Assembly: GCF_020084865.1 (NCBI RefSeq)
Contig: NZ_CP071953.1
Span: 1,984,001-2,048,000 of the forward strand
Origin: Candidatus Kaistella beijingensis
GTDB lineage: Bacteria; Bacteroidota; Bacteroidia; Flavobacteriales; Weeksellaceae
Length of the DNA: 64,000 nucleotides
Direction: 5' to 3'
Numbering within the stretch: the first letter of the stretch is position 1; every line of letters begins with the position of its first letter. A program made the position numbers and the translations under genes. Below the pieces are notes generated by a model. The model was not told where the DNA came from. It was given only the letters and a program-made list of their open reading frames with translations, and searched no databases. Positions 7,636 to 16,311 of the stretch are shown piece by piece.

Positions 7636-9483
7636 TCACTTCACTTCCACAAAATTATCCTCCGGATTCACGTCTGCCAATCTTTGAGAAAAATCAATTC
7701 CCAAAGCAGAAATCTGCGATTTGTTATAAGGAATGGTAAAGGTATATTCTTTTTGCGTCCATTTCCAATAATCCAAAGTGTTGAAGTCGCCGTAGATATC
7801 TTTGCTTTTCCAAACATGTGTCATGCTCATTGGAATTTGGTAATTCACCACTTTTTTGTCTTTCGTCAAGATCGAAAAATCTATCGGCATGGGAATGGAG
7901 CCTTTGTTTTCTAAAGTAATTGTCGTGGAATTTGCTTCGTATTTTACATTTTTAATGGCGTAATCAATCGTTTTGGTGGTATTGATCCAATAATGCTGAA
8001 ACCATTTCAAATCCATTCCCGAAGTTTTTTGTGCGATGTGCAGGAAATCTCTTTCCGTCGGATGTTTCATTTTCCATTGGTTGAAAAATTCTTTCATAAT
8101 TAAAGACAAATTTTGTTCACCAACAATATAACCAAGCTGTACCAAGAAAACTTCACCTTTCACGTAAGAAGCTATGGAATAAGCGTTTCCGCCATCATGA
8201 TGATCAGCCAACCAAACTGCGGGTTCTTCTTTTCCTGTTTTCGTGAAATTAACGTAAGATTTAATTGAGTTTACAAAAGGATTTGCAACGGGTTCTTTCG
8301 GCGGAAAAAGTTGATGCATAATCAAATCATCATAATAACTCGTGAAGCCTTCATCCATCCATGGTCGCACACTTTCGTTATAAGCCAACATTTGCTGGTT
8401 CCAAGAATGTCCTCCTTCATGAACCATCAAACCAACCAATCCTTCCAAAGTTCTACCTTCACCGAGCATCAAAGTACACATTCCGTATTCCATTCCGCCA
8501 TCACCGCCCTGAATAAAGGCATAACTTGGATAAGCATATCTTCCCAAAGTCGCGTTCATCAGTTGGAAAAATTTGGTTACATAAGGTTTTGATTCTTCCC
8601 AAAGTTGTGTTTTTTCAGATTTTTGATAGACGTAATAAATTTTTGGCCCGTCTAAAATCGTGAAACTTTCCACCGTGTAATCTCTATCAGCAGCAAACGC
8701 AAAATCGAGAATATTTTTTGCAGTCCATTTCCACGTCGCCTTGTTTTTTGCGTCGGATTTAATGTTTGCATTTTGGTCGTAACCTTTTACTTCTAAAGGA
8801 TTTTCCAATGTTCCGCCTGCTCCAATAATATAATCTTTGTCGATTTTAATATTGACTTCGAAATCAGCAAACGGTGCGTGAAATTCTCTTCCGATATAAT
8901 CAAAAGTTGCCCAACCATCGTAATCGTATTCTGCGATTTTTGGATACCATTGCGTCATCGACATGTCGATTCCTTCACGATTGTTTCTTCCTGAACGACG
9001 GATTTGTTGTGGAATTACTGCATCCCATTCCATAGTAAAAGTGGTGGAAGAATTGGGTTTTATCGGTGTATTCAGTTCCACTTTCATAATGGTTTCCTGA
9101 ATTTCAAATTTTAAATCTTTCCCGTTTTGTTTGATCCAATGAATATTTTGTGCGCCTTCCTCCTCTTTGGGAATGGAAGCCAATCTTGAAACGCCATTCG
9201 TTTGTAATCTTGAATCTCCGTTTTTCCCTTGACTTTGAACTCTTTGATCCATCATGGAATTGGGTTTAAAGGCATTCCAATAAAGATGAAAATAAACGAC
9301 TTTCAATTCATCGGGAGAATTATTGATGTAGGTTAAAGTCTGATTTCCTTGGTATGTAAAGTTTTGTGCATCGATATCGATGTCCATTTTATACTTTGCA
9401 GATTGCTGATAATAAGCGTTCTGCTGTGAAAAAGAAAAGATCGAAATTGCTGAAAATACGATTGTTAAAAGAAGTTTCCTCAT
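7636..9483 (-). CDS. M1-family zinc metallopeptidase
   Basis: 615 residues with signal peptide (MRKLLLTIVFSAISIFSFSQ). The N-terminal beta domain is followed by the thermolysin-like catalytic domain: GGMEYGM (substrate-binding exopeptidase loop variant of GAMEN), VHEGGHSW (HExxH zinc ligands and catalytic Glu) and, after the usual spacing, MDEGFTSYYDD (third ligand Glu). The C-terminal part is a short beta domain. Probably a periplasmic or exported aminopeptidase. Its start is 18 bases from an exact -7 element. Confidence 0.9.
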   Translation of the reverse strand: MRKLLLTIVFSAISIFSFSQQNAYYQQSAKYKMDIDIDAQNFTYQGNQTLTYINNSPDELKVVYFHLYWNAFKPNSMMDQRVQSQGKNGDSRLQTNGVSRLASIPKEEEGAQNIHWIKQNGKDLKFEIQETIMKVELNTPIKPNSSTTFTMEWDAVIPQQIRRSGRNNREGIDMSMTQWYPKIAEYDYDGWATFDYIGREFHAPFADFEVNIKIDKDYIIGAGGTLENPLEVKGYDQNANIKSDAKNKATWKWTAKNILDFAFAADRDYTVESFTILDGPKIYYVYQKSEKTQLWEESKPYVTKFFQLMNATLGRYAYPSYAFIQGGDGGMEYGMCTLMLGEGRTLEGLVGLMVHEGGHSWNQQMLAYNESVRPWMDEGFTSYYDDLIMHQLFPPKEPVANPFVNSIKSYVNFTKTGKEEPAVWLADHHDGGNAYSIASYVKGEVFLVQLGYIVGEQNLSLIMKEFFNQWKMKHPTERDFLHIAQKTSGMDLKWFQHYWINTTKTIDYAIKNVKYEANSTTITLENKGSIPMPIDFSILTKDKKVVNYQIPMSMTHVWKSKDIYGDFNTLDYWKWTQKEYTFTIPYNKSQISALGIDFSQRLADVNPEDNFVEVK

Positions 9484-9501
9484 TTAAAAATTTAATTTGA
9501 C

Positions 9502-9509
9502 CAAAGATA
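9502..9509 (-). promoter_or_regulatory. -7 promoter element of the M1 peptidase gene
   Basis: On the minus strand this reads TATCTTTG. It lies 18 bases before the ATG and just downstream of the terminator of the preceding gene. Confidence 0.65.
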
Positions 9510-9520
9510 AAAATTTAAAA

Positions 9521-9556
9521 TAAAAAATCCTTTCAAACCAAAAGAATGAAAGGATT
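9521..9556 (-). terminator. Intrinsic terminator after the phosphorylase-like gene
   Basis: A 10-bp perfect stem (AATCCTTTCA at 9526-9535 with TGAAAGGATT at 9547-9556) followed on the minus strand by six T. Its loop supplies a TTTG that could serve as the -33 element of the next gene. Confidence 0.85.
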
Positions 9557-9575
9557 CGATTATTATTTAAGAAAA

Positions 9576-11261
9576 TTATTTCTTGGCGACAGTTTTCGAA
9601 CTCTCCAAAATTTTCTCCAAAATTCGATAGGTAATTAGATAAGTCGGCTTCACACCTGTCAAACCAAGTCCGCCCGAAGAAAGGGTAGAACCCGTTTCCA
9701 AAGGATTATCCGATGCGTAATAAGCATACATCACAAATAAATCCTCTGAAATGTGATGGCGAATTTTTGAGGCAACCTGAATCGCTTTTTGGTAATGTGC
9801 ACCTTCCATTTCAAGTCCGATGGCTTTCCATGAAGTGTCCATGAAATATCTTAAAATATCTTTGTTTTGAAGCGAAGTTCCCAAAACGGTAACCATTCCG
9901 CCTTCAAACGCTTTCAATTCATCGTCTTCGAAATCAGCGAGTTGCAATGCATTGTGGAACGGATAATTATCTGCAGTTCCCTCAAAAACGTGGGAAGTTG
10001 GAATCATAATATCTCCTTTTCCGCCCATCAAAATTCCTGCTTTACCCATGATGGAAATTGATCTCACCTTCATCGTGTAAATTTCGCCGTTGTAATCGTA
10101 CGGACGAAGCAATTCATCCATGATTTCGTAAGCTTGTTCACCGAAAGCATAATCGAAAACCATGACAACATCCTCACCTGAAAATTTCAGTCCTGAAAAT
10201 GGAGTGTTTTTCAAATCTGTTTTTGCCAAATCGATGATTTGAACGTCGATATTACTTCCACTTTGATCGTCAATATAGATTAATCCTGCTTTTTGTGAAT
10301 GTTCGAGAACTTTTTCCTGCAAAGCTTTTTTGTTTGAAATTTCCTCATACATTTTGTAATCGACACTTTTCGTGGCTTTTCTTCCGAGCGCGTCATTTCC
10401 GTACAACATATTTTTCACGGAATGCATATTGGCGGAAATAATGTGTAAAGGTCGCATCTGCAGATTGTTTTCCGCTAAAACTTGCTTTACTTTATTTGCC
10501 CATTTTTCACCGAAAAAGTGGTGACCAATTCTTTCCCTTAAAATCGCTGTGAAGTGGACTTCTCTTTCACGGATTTTTTTGTAATCGTTGAAGCTTACAT
10601 TTCCAAGGTGATAGATGATTTTGAAAAGACGGTCAGGATTTTTATCGTCGCCGAAATTATTATAAGCATCCAAAGTTTCGTCAAAAGTTCTTCCCAAAAG
10701 TGCAGAAAGATGAATTAAAGCCACTTCTTTTTCCTTTCTGCTGAATTTTTTCTCGCCTTTCGCCACTTCCTCAATGATTCTCCAAGTTCTTGTCGGTTTA
10801 TCATTTTCATCGGCAACGAAAGCAAGGTTTTTAATTTTATCCGCTTCAATATAAAGGAAAGTAAGGTGCGTCAAAATATCGTAAATCTCTGAACGTCCAA
10901 GAAGAACCTCAATATTCATCTGATGCTCATCGATTCGGTAACAGTTTCTCCTTCTCTTTTTCGGAACGATCACCTCAAAGCTTCCCTTTTCAAAACCTTC
11001 ATCCGAAGTAAGGTGAATGAATGAACACTCCTCAATTCCTTCCGGAAGTCGGTCGAGAACATATAGCAAACCGTTCAGTTCTATTTTGTTGGGAACGCTC
11101 ATTGTGCCGTAAATTTCAGGATTGATGGTCATTAACAAAGACCGAAGACTTTCGCCGGAGATTCCGGATGGTTTGAAAAAACCGCGATAGAATAAGTGAC
11201 GCATCGAAACATAAAGTCGCTCAATAGCTTCTGTAGTTTCGCGTGCTCGTGAATTTACCAT
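9576..11261 (-). CDS. Large cytosolic protein with nucleoside-phosphorylase-like C-terminus (DUF6909-type)
   Basis: 561 residues from ATG 11261. The frame extends to a TTG at 11279, but that TTG is part of the -7 element, so it cannot be the start. I recall this family as DUF6909 of Flavobacteriia, name from memory. The N-terminal two thirds are helical and charged, with no signal or membrane segment. The C-terminal 170 residues resemble the PNP/MTA-nucleosidase fold: SIMGKAGILMGGKGDIMIP, GMVTVLGTS and, near the end, GLEMEGAHYQKAI, which mimics the xxMEGAA motif that contacts ribose and base. Function is not established. It is divergent from glutamine synthetase III. Confidence 0.75.
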   Translation of the reverse strand: MVNSRARETTEAIERLYVSMRHLFYRGFFKPSGISGESLRSLLMTINPEIYGTMSVPNKIELNGLLYVLDRLPEGIEECSFIHLTSDEGFEKGSFEVIVPKKRRRNCYRIDEHQMNIEVLLGRSEIYDILTHLTFLYIEADKIKNLAFVADENDKPTRTWRIIEEVAKGEKKFSRKEKEVALIHLSALLGRTFDETLDAYNNFGDDKNPDRLFKIIYHLGNVSFNDYKKIREREVHFTAILRERIGHHFFGEKWANKVKQVLAENNLQMRPLHIISANMHSVKNMLYGNDALGRKATKSVDYKMYEEISNKKALQEKVLEHSQKAGLIYIDDQSGSNIDVQIIDLAKTDLKNTPFSGLKFSGEDVVMVFDYAFGEQAYEIMDELLRPYDYNGEIYTMKVRSISIMGKAGILMGGKGDIMIPTSHVFEGTADNYPFHNALQLADFEDDELKAFEGGMVTVLGTSLQNKDILRYFMDTSWKAIGLEMEGAHYQKAIQVASKIRHHISEDLFVMYAYYASDNPLETGSTLSSGGLGLTGVKPTYLITYRILEKILESSKTVAKK

Positions 11262-11276
11262 AGGTGTATCTTTTGG

Positions 11277-11284
11277 CAAAGATA
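11277..11284 (-). promoter_or_regulatory. -7 promoter element of the phosphorylase-like gene
   Basis: TATCTTTG on the minus strand, 15 bases before ATG 11261. It decides the start, because its own TTG (11279) opens the longer frame. Confidence 0.65.
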
Positions 11285-11389
11285 ATACAAACCTCCAAAT
11301 TTTCCTATACCTTATCTATACACATGGTTAATTAATTGTGAATTTTAAAATTAGTTTTACAAATAAATATATTAAAAATTTACTAATAC

Positions 11390-11406
11390 CCCTAAAATTT
11401 TTAGGG
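11390..11406. promoter_or_regulatory. Perfect dyad upstream of the glutamine synthetase promoter
   Basis: CCCTAAAA and TTTTAGGG separated by one T. The centre lies 37 bases upstream of the -7 element of the + strand gene, between the divergent genes. Candidate operator; no known binder. Confidence 0.45.
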
Positions 11407-11434
11407 TAAAATGATTTTGTTTTATATTTTTTTA

Positions 11435-11442
11435 TAAATTTG
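11435..11442 (+). promoter_or_regulatory. -7 promoter element of the glutamine synthetase III gene
   Basis: TAAATTTG followed by C, exact consensus, 21 bases before ATG 11464. Confidence 0.7.
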
Positions 11443-11463
11443 CCCCGTAAAAACGTACAGAAA

Positions 11464-13662
11464 ATGTCAAATTTAAGATTTAAAGCATTAGAAACGCTGT
11501 CTTTTAAAGATTTCAGAAAAGACAACGAGATTGAAGTTCCTTCAAAATTATCGGAACTTTTCTGCCAAAATGTTTTCTCCGAGGAAACCATGAGGTCGTA
11601 TTTAACCAAAGAAGCATTTACTTCCATACAAAACGCGATAAAAAAAGGAACCAAAATACAGCGCGACGTTGCAGACCAAATTGCAGTGGCGATGAAAGAT
11701 TGGGCTTTAAGCAAAGGCGTAACCCACTATACACACTGGTTCCAACCATTAACAGGAACAACTGCGGAAAAACACGATTCTTTTTTTACTCCTTTTGAAA
11801 GTGATCGAGCGATTGAAAGATTTTCTGGCGGAATGCTAATTCAGCAAGAACCGGATGCGTCTTCTTTCCCGAATGGCGGAATTAGAAATACTTTTGAGGC
11901 AAGAGGTTACACAGCATGGGATCCAACTTCTCCTGCGTTTATTTTGGGAACGACACTTTGTATTCCTTCGATTTTTATTTCGTACACCGGTGAAACTTTG
12001 GATTATAAAGCACCTTTGTTAAGAGCGCTTCATGCAGTGGACGAAGCAGCGACCGATGTTTGTAGATCATACTTTGATAAAAACGTAACGAAAGTAACTC
12101 CCACTTTAGGTTGGGAACAGGAATATTTCTTGGTAGATTCTGCGCTGTATCAATCAAGACCGGATTTGGTGATTACTGGAAAAACTTTGCTTGGACATTC
12201 TCCGGCGAAAGGACAGCAATTAGATGACCACTATTTCGGTTCCATTCCGACAAGAGTGATGAACTTTATGAAGGAGTTGGAAATCAAATGTATGCAATTG
12301 GGTATTCCTGTAACGACTCGTCATAACGAAGTTGCTCCCAATCAGTTTGAGTTGGCTCCAATGTTTGAGGAAGTGAATGTTGCAGTAGACCACAATTCAT
12401 TGTTGATGGATTTAATGGCGAGAGTGGCACACAAACATCATTTCCATATTCTTTTCCATGAAAAACCTTTTGCGGGAGTGAACGGAAGTGGAAAACACAA
12501 TAACTGGAGTTTGGCAACCGATACAGGGGAAAATCTTTTAAGTCCGGGAAAAAATCCGAAGAAAAATTTACAGTTCCTTACCTACTTTGTGAACACCATT
12601 AAAGCGGTTCATGATTATGCAGATTTGTTAAGAGCAAGTATTGCTTCTGCAAGCAACGATCACCGATTAGGAGCAAATGAAGCACCGCCTGCAATTATTT
12701 CTGCTTTCATCGGTTCGCAACTTTTCGGAGTTTTAGAAGAGTTGGAAAAAGTAACCGACGGAAAACTTTCACCGGAAGAAAAAACAGAACTTAAATTAAA
12801 TGTTGTTGGAAAAATCCCTGAAATTCTTTTAGATAATACCGATAGAAACAGAACTTCGCCTTTCGCATTTACCGGCAATAAATTTGAAATCAGAGCGGTT
12901 GGTTCTTCAGCAAACTGTGCAGAAGTAATGACCGTGATGAACACGATTGTTGCTAAACAGTTACAGGATTTCAAAAAAGAAGTTGACGCTTTAATTGAAG
13001 GTGGACTGAAAAAAGACGAAGCAATTTTCAATGTTTTAAGAGAGTACATCAAAGTTTCTAAAAACATTATGTTTGAAGGCGATGGTTACTCAGATGATTG
13101 GGCGAAAGAAGCGAAAAAGAGAGGTTTGAACAATTTAAAAACCACTCCAGAAGCTTTGAAAAAGGAACTTGATAAAAAATTCATCCAACTTTATGAGGAA
13201 CTTGGAATCTATTCTCACCGTGAAATTGAAGCGAGAAATGAAATCAAGTTGGAGAAATATTCAACCGTACTTTCTATTGAAGCAACCGTTTTAGCGGATA
13301 TTGCGCGAAATCACATTATTCCTTGTGCCTTAAATTATCAAAACCGTTTGATTGAAAACGTGAAAGGCTTGAAAGAAATTTTCGGTGAGAAAGAATTCAA
13401 AACTTTGGCGAAAGAACAGATGGAAATGATTAAGGAAATTTCCGAACATGTTTCTGTGATTAAAGTTCAGGTAGAAACCTTGCTTGCCGCGATTAAAAAA
13501 GCAAAAGCAGTTCAAGACTCACAAAAAATGGCGGAAGCTTTCTGTAATGATGTTAAACCACTTTTCGAGGCCATTAGAAACGCTTCGGACGAATTAGAAA
13601 TGTTGGTGGATGACGAACTTTGGCCTATGACAAAATATAGAGAATTGCTCTTTACGAGATAA
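11464..13662 (+). CDS. glnN: Glutamine synthetase, type III
   Basis: 732 residues from ATG 11464; the TTG at 11440 that extends the frame belongs to the promoter. GSIII is the long dodecameric form typical of Bacteroidota (E. coli GSI is near 470). The N-terminal GSIII domain contains WFQPLTGTTAEKHDSF and GGMLIQQEPDAS. The catalytic domain has GWEQEYF (metal Glu), GSGKHNNWS near residue 342 (ATP/metal His) and NRTSPFAFTGNKFEIRAVGS near 459 (substrate Arg and Glu). The C-terminal 170 residues are a helical extension. Ammonium assimilation, cytosol. gdhA is at 33.2 kb. Confidence 0.97.
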   Translation: MSNLRFKALETLSFKDFRKDNEIEVPSKLSELFCQNVFSEETMRSYLTKEAFTSIQNAIKKGTKIQRDVADQIAVAMKDWALSKGVTHYTHWFQPLTGTTAEKHDSFFTPFESDRAIERFSGGMLIQQEPDASSFPNGGIRNTFEARGYTAWDPTSPAFILGTTLCIPSIFISYTGETLDYKAPLLRALHAVDEAATDVCRSYFDKNVTKVTPTLGWEQEYFLVDSALYQSRPDLVITGKTLLGHSPAKGQQLDDHYFGSIPTRVMNFMKELEIKCMQLGIPVTTRHNEVAPNQFELAPMFEEVNVAVDHNSLLMDLMARVAHKHHFHILFHEKPFAGVNGSGKHNNWSLATDTGENLLSPGKNPKKNLQFLTYFVNTIKAVHDYADLLRASIASASNDHRLGANEAPPAIISAFIGSQLFGVLEELEKVTDGKLSPEEKTELKLNVVGKIPEILLDNTDRNRTSPFAFTGNKFEIRAVGSSANCAEVMTVMNTIVAKQLQDFKKEVDALIEGGLKKDEAIFNVLREYIKVSKNIMFEGDGYSDDWAKEAKKRGLNNLKTTPEALKKELDKKFIQLYEELGIYSHREIEARNEIKLEKYSTVLSIEATVLADIARNHIIPCALNYQNRLIENVKGLKEIFGEKEFKTLAKEQMEMIKEISEHVSVIKVQVETLLAAIKKAKAVQDSQKMAEAFCNDVKPLFEAIRNASDELEMLVDDELWPMTKYRELLFTR

Positions 13663-13685
13663 CAATCGTTACGAGATTTGGTTTA

Positions 13686-13716
13686 AAGTCCGGGATTTTT
13701 ATTCCGGATTTTTTTT
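13686..13716 (+). terminator. Intrinsic terminator of glnN
   Basis: AAGTCCGG and CCGGATTT arms (one G-T wobble), followed by T7. Confidence 0.8.
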
Positions 13717-13800
13717 GAATAATTCCATCATTATAGAAGAATGTTATAAAATAAATAGATGCTTTAGATAAATGTTAAGAAATCTTAATAAAAATAAAAT

Positions 13801-13827
13801 TGCAATCCCCTAAATAAAGGGATTGCA
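13801..13827. other. 9-bp perfect hairpin in the intergenic region before the NlpC/P60 gene
   Basis: TGCAATCCC (13801-13809) pairs with GGGATTGCA (13819-13827). It is followed by a loose T-rich stretch and could be a second terminator for glnN or a leader structure. The rest of 13717-13923 is AT-rich with short TTAAAA repeats and a split AATAGG/CCTATT pair; no gene is seen there. Confidence 0.5.
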
Positions 13828-13923
13828 GCTTATTTTCTTTTAACATTCCAAAAGGAAGTGTTAAAATGTGTTAAAATAGGTTTTCAAAAAGGGTGTTTTA
13901 ACCCTATTTCTAACCCGAATATC

Positions 13924-13931
13924 TACTTTTG
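13924..13931 (+). promoter_or_regulatory. -7 promoter element of the NlpC/P60 gene
   Basis: TACTTTTG, exact TAnnTTTG, 49 bases before ATG 13981. It supports the start at 13981 rather than the longer frame from 13858. Confidence 0.5.
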
Positions 13932-13980
13932 TCTTGCTTTTAAAAACAAATATTACTTTTTAACACAGATAATCAAATAT

Positions 13981-14673
13981 ATGAAGAAAAGAGTTCTGTT
14001 TTATTTTGCTGCTGTTATCGCTACTTTTTCGCTACAGTCTTGTGTAACCAATTATGTAGTTTCAACACCAACAACTTACGTTAACGAATACAAATCAAAT
14101 GCCAAACTTGCATCGATTGACAATAAAAAATTAGAAACTGCAAAAGCACAATTAATTAACAGTTTCACTGATGAGAAGGCTGCCGCTGCAAAGAGCTTAG
14201 AAGCTTCTTTAAAAAACGAGGAAATCGCTAAAACCATCAAATTCACCAAAAAAATCGACGAAATTTTAACCGAAGCAGAATCTTACCTTGGAACTCCTTA
14301 CCGATACGGAGGAATGACAAGAAGAGGAATCGATTGTTCAGCGTTTGTACTTTCAGTTTTCGGAGCAGTAACAGGAATGAATTTGCCAAGAGTTGCTGCA
14401 GCACAGGCTCAAGAAGGTGAAAGAGTTGAAAAGTCGGAACTTCAGAAAGGAGATTTAATTTTCTTTTCGCACCAAGGAGGAAGCAGAATTTCACATGTTG
14501 GAATCGTTGAAAGTGTAACCGAAGAAGGTGAAGTTAAGTTTATTCACGCCGCAACATCGAGAGGAGTGATGATATCTTCACTAAGAGATTCTTATTGGGG
14601 ACCGAAATACAGATTTGCAAAAAGAATCCTTTCCCAAGAAAACTTTAACAACAGTTTCGCAAATAATAATTAA
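13981..14673 (+). CDS. NlpC/P60 peptidoglycan endopeptidase lipoprotein
   Basis: 230 residues from ATG 13981 (MKKRVLFYF). Lipoprotein signal with lipobox SLQSC, Cys at residue 21. A helical linker rich in Lys/Ala (residues 40-95) precedes the NlpC/P60 domain: YLGTPYRYGG, then DCSAFVLSVFG with the catalytic Cys near residue 118, RISHVGIV with the catalytic His near 171, and FIHAATSRG with the third polar His near 188. Family members cut gamma-D-Glu-diaminopimelate bonds in the cell wall. Monocistronic with its own terminator. Confidence 0.92.
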   Translation: MKKRVLFYFAAVIATFSLQSCVTNYVVSTPTTYVNEYKSNAKLASIDNKKLETAKAQLINSFTDEKAAAAKSLEASLKNEEIAKTIKFTKKIDEILTEAESYLGTPYRYGGMTRRGIDCSAFVLSVFGAVTGMNLPRVAAAQAQEGERVEKSELQKGDLIFFSHQGGSRISHVGIVESVTEEGEVKFIHAATSRGVMISSLRDSYWGPKYRFAKRILSQENFNNSFANNN

Positions 14674-14690
14674 TAGATAATTGATCTTAT

Positions 14691-14718
14691 AAAAGCCACC
14701 GATTTGGGTGGCTTTTTT
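14691..14718 (+). terminator. Intrinsic terminator of the NlpC/P60 gene
   Basis: AAAAGCCACC pairs with GGTGGCTTTT, followed by further T. Confidence 0.88.
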
Positions 14719-15081
14719 GTTGGGTTTTTTTTGAATGGTTTTCAGAAAATGGTAACTTTCATGAAAATTACTAAGATTACATCGATAGAAATGTCGGCTA
14801 CTAAGAATTGAGAATAATTCTTGAGAAAATTGACTCAATCTTTTTCTATTTTTCTTGAGGTAAACGTTTATTTTTCATCAGTAGGAGCGGGATTCAGCCT
14901 GCTTAAAATAGATAAATAGGTAAGGATTTAGCCGAAATTTAGAATAATCCAAAATGTTATGTGGTCAAGCTACGAAAACTAAATGATAAGTTCAATACTG
15001 TTAAATTCGCTTTGCAGCAGTGCAGAACTTTTGTTATGGACCTCAGAAAAAGAAGCCTTATTCCATAAAAATGAAATATTT
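14719..15081. other. 363-bp region without a gene
   Basis: It lies between two convergent units. All frames are short. It contains GTAGGAGC (14881-14888), a word also present at 4572-4579 beside the REP-like element, followed by two related words, GATTCAGCC and GATTTAGCC, and an AAGGATT/AATCC pair around 14923-14953. This looks like debris of a dispersed repeat. No terminator for rodA was recognised. Confidence 0.4.
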
Positions 15082-16311
15082 TTACACCAAACTATTTCGA
15101 TCCGCGTAATTCAGCTTAAAGAAAATAAAGGTCATAATCGAGAAGGCTAAAAAAGAACTTCCGCCATAACTGAAATAGGGAAGTGGAATCCCAACCGTTG
15201 GGAAAAGTCCCATCACCATTCCTAAATTAATGGCAAAGTGAATCAATAGAATTGAGGCAAAACAATACCCAAAAACACGATTGAATATTGATTTTTGTCG
15301 TTCAGCCAAATAATAAATTCTTCCGATAAAAACAGCGTAAAAAATTACAAGAAGCGTTGCGCCAAAAAAGCCCCATTCTTCACCAACGGTACAAAAAATA
15401 TAGTCGGTTTCCTGTTCTGGAACGAATTTTCCTTGCGTAACCGAACCTTCTTTATAACCTTTTCCGAAAAACCCACCCGAACCGATTGCTGTTTTCGAAT
15501 ACAACAGATTATAGCCCGAAGTATCGCGGAATGCTTTTTCACCTTTGTAAAGAACTTCAATTCGTTCACGTTGGTGTTTCGGCATCTTTTCTAAGATTTT
15601 AGGAGTTCCGTAAGCAAGTCCCGCAAGAAGGAGAAACGATCCCAAAAAGGAAGCTACAGACATCACATTCCAGTGGATTCTATAAAAATTAAGAAAAATA
15701 ATGAGCAAGAAAACTACAGCAATTCCACCAATTACATATAAAGGGTTAATCGCTAAAGAAATTAGGAAAACCGCAGCGATAATTCCAATCACGCCGAAGA
15801 ACCATCCGCTTAAACCTTCACGATAAAGTGCAATGAAAAAGGCTAGAAAAACCAATAACGAACCCACATCGGGAATGGCAAGAACTACAATTGCGGGAAT
15901 TCCAATGACGGCTAAAACCGTATAAACGGATTTTTTATACTTCAAATTAAAATCCGGTCCCGAAACATAATTGGATAACATTAGAGCAACTCCAATTTTA
16001 GCAAATTCTACGGGCTGCATTGTAAATCCGCCGAATTTATACCAGTTCTTTTGTCCTAAAATTTCTGTCCCGAAAGGGAAAAGCCCGATTAAAAGCAAAA
16101 CACCTAAAACGTAGATAATACTTGCGAAATTCTCAAAAAATTTGGTTCTCATCATGAAAATTATCCCACCTACAACCAACGAAATACAGAAGAAAATCAA
16201 CTGTTTTTTTCCCAGACTTTCGTCAACACTGTAGATATTCGTCACCGCAAAAAGAGAAATTGCGAGATACAGGAAAATACTTAACTTATCTAAACCTTCT
16301 GCCCACTTCAT
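15082..16311 (-). CDS. rodA: Rod shape-determining protein RodA (SEDS glycosyltransferase)
   Basis: 409 residues with about ten hydrophobic segments. The C-terminal SEDS signature is clear (GLFPTVGIPLPYFSYGGSS). RodA polymerises lipid II into glycan strands during lateral wall growth, partnered by the transpeptidase PBP2 encoded immediately upstream; the two genes overlap by four bases (ATGA), which suggests translational coupling. Inner membrane. Last gene of mreB-mreC-mreD-mrdA-rodA. Confidence 0.95.
   Translation of the reverse strand: MKWAEGLDKLSIFLYLAISLFAVTNIYSVDESLGKKQLIFFCISLVVGGIIFMMRTKFFENFASIIYVLGVLLLIGLFPFGTEILGQKNWYKFGGFTMQPVEFAKIGVALMLSNYVSGPDFNLKYKKSVYTVLAVIGIPAIVVLAIPDVGSLLVFLAFFIALYREGLSGWFFGVIGIIAAVFLISLAINPLYVIGGIAVVFLLIIFLNFYRIHWNVMSVASFLGSFLLLAGLAYGTPKILEKMPKHQRERIEVLYKGEKAFRDTSGYNLLYSKTAIGSGGFFGKGYKEGSVTQGKFVPEQETDYIFCTVGEEWGFFGATLLVIFYAVFIGRIYYLAERQKSIFNRVFGYCFASILLIHFAINLGMVMGLFPTVGIPLPYFSYGGSSFLAFSIMTFIFFKLNYADRNSLV

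Noticed and set aside
14581..14838. 85-residue minus-strand frame
   Set aside because: Crosses the NlpC/P60 terminator and gene end; no features.
14881..14960. Remnant of an insertion sequence
   Set aside because: No transposase-like reading frame or terminal inverted repeat pair with target duplication could be shown; only short repeat words.
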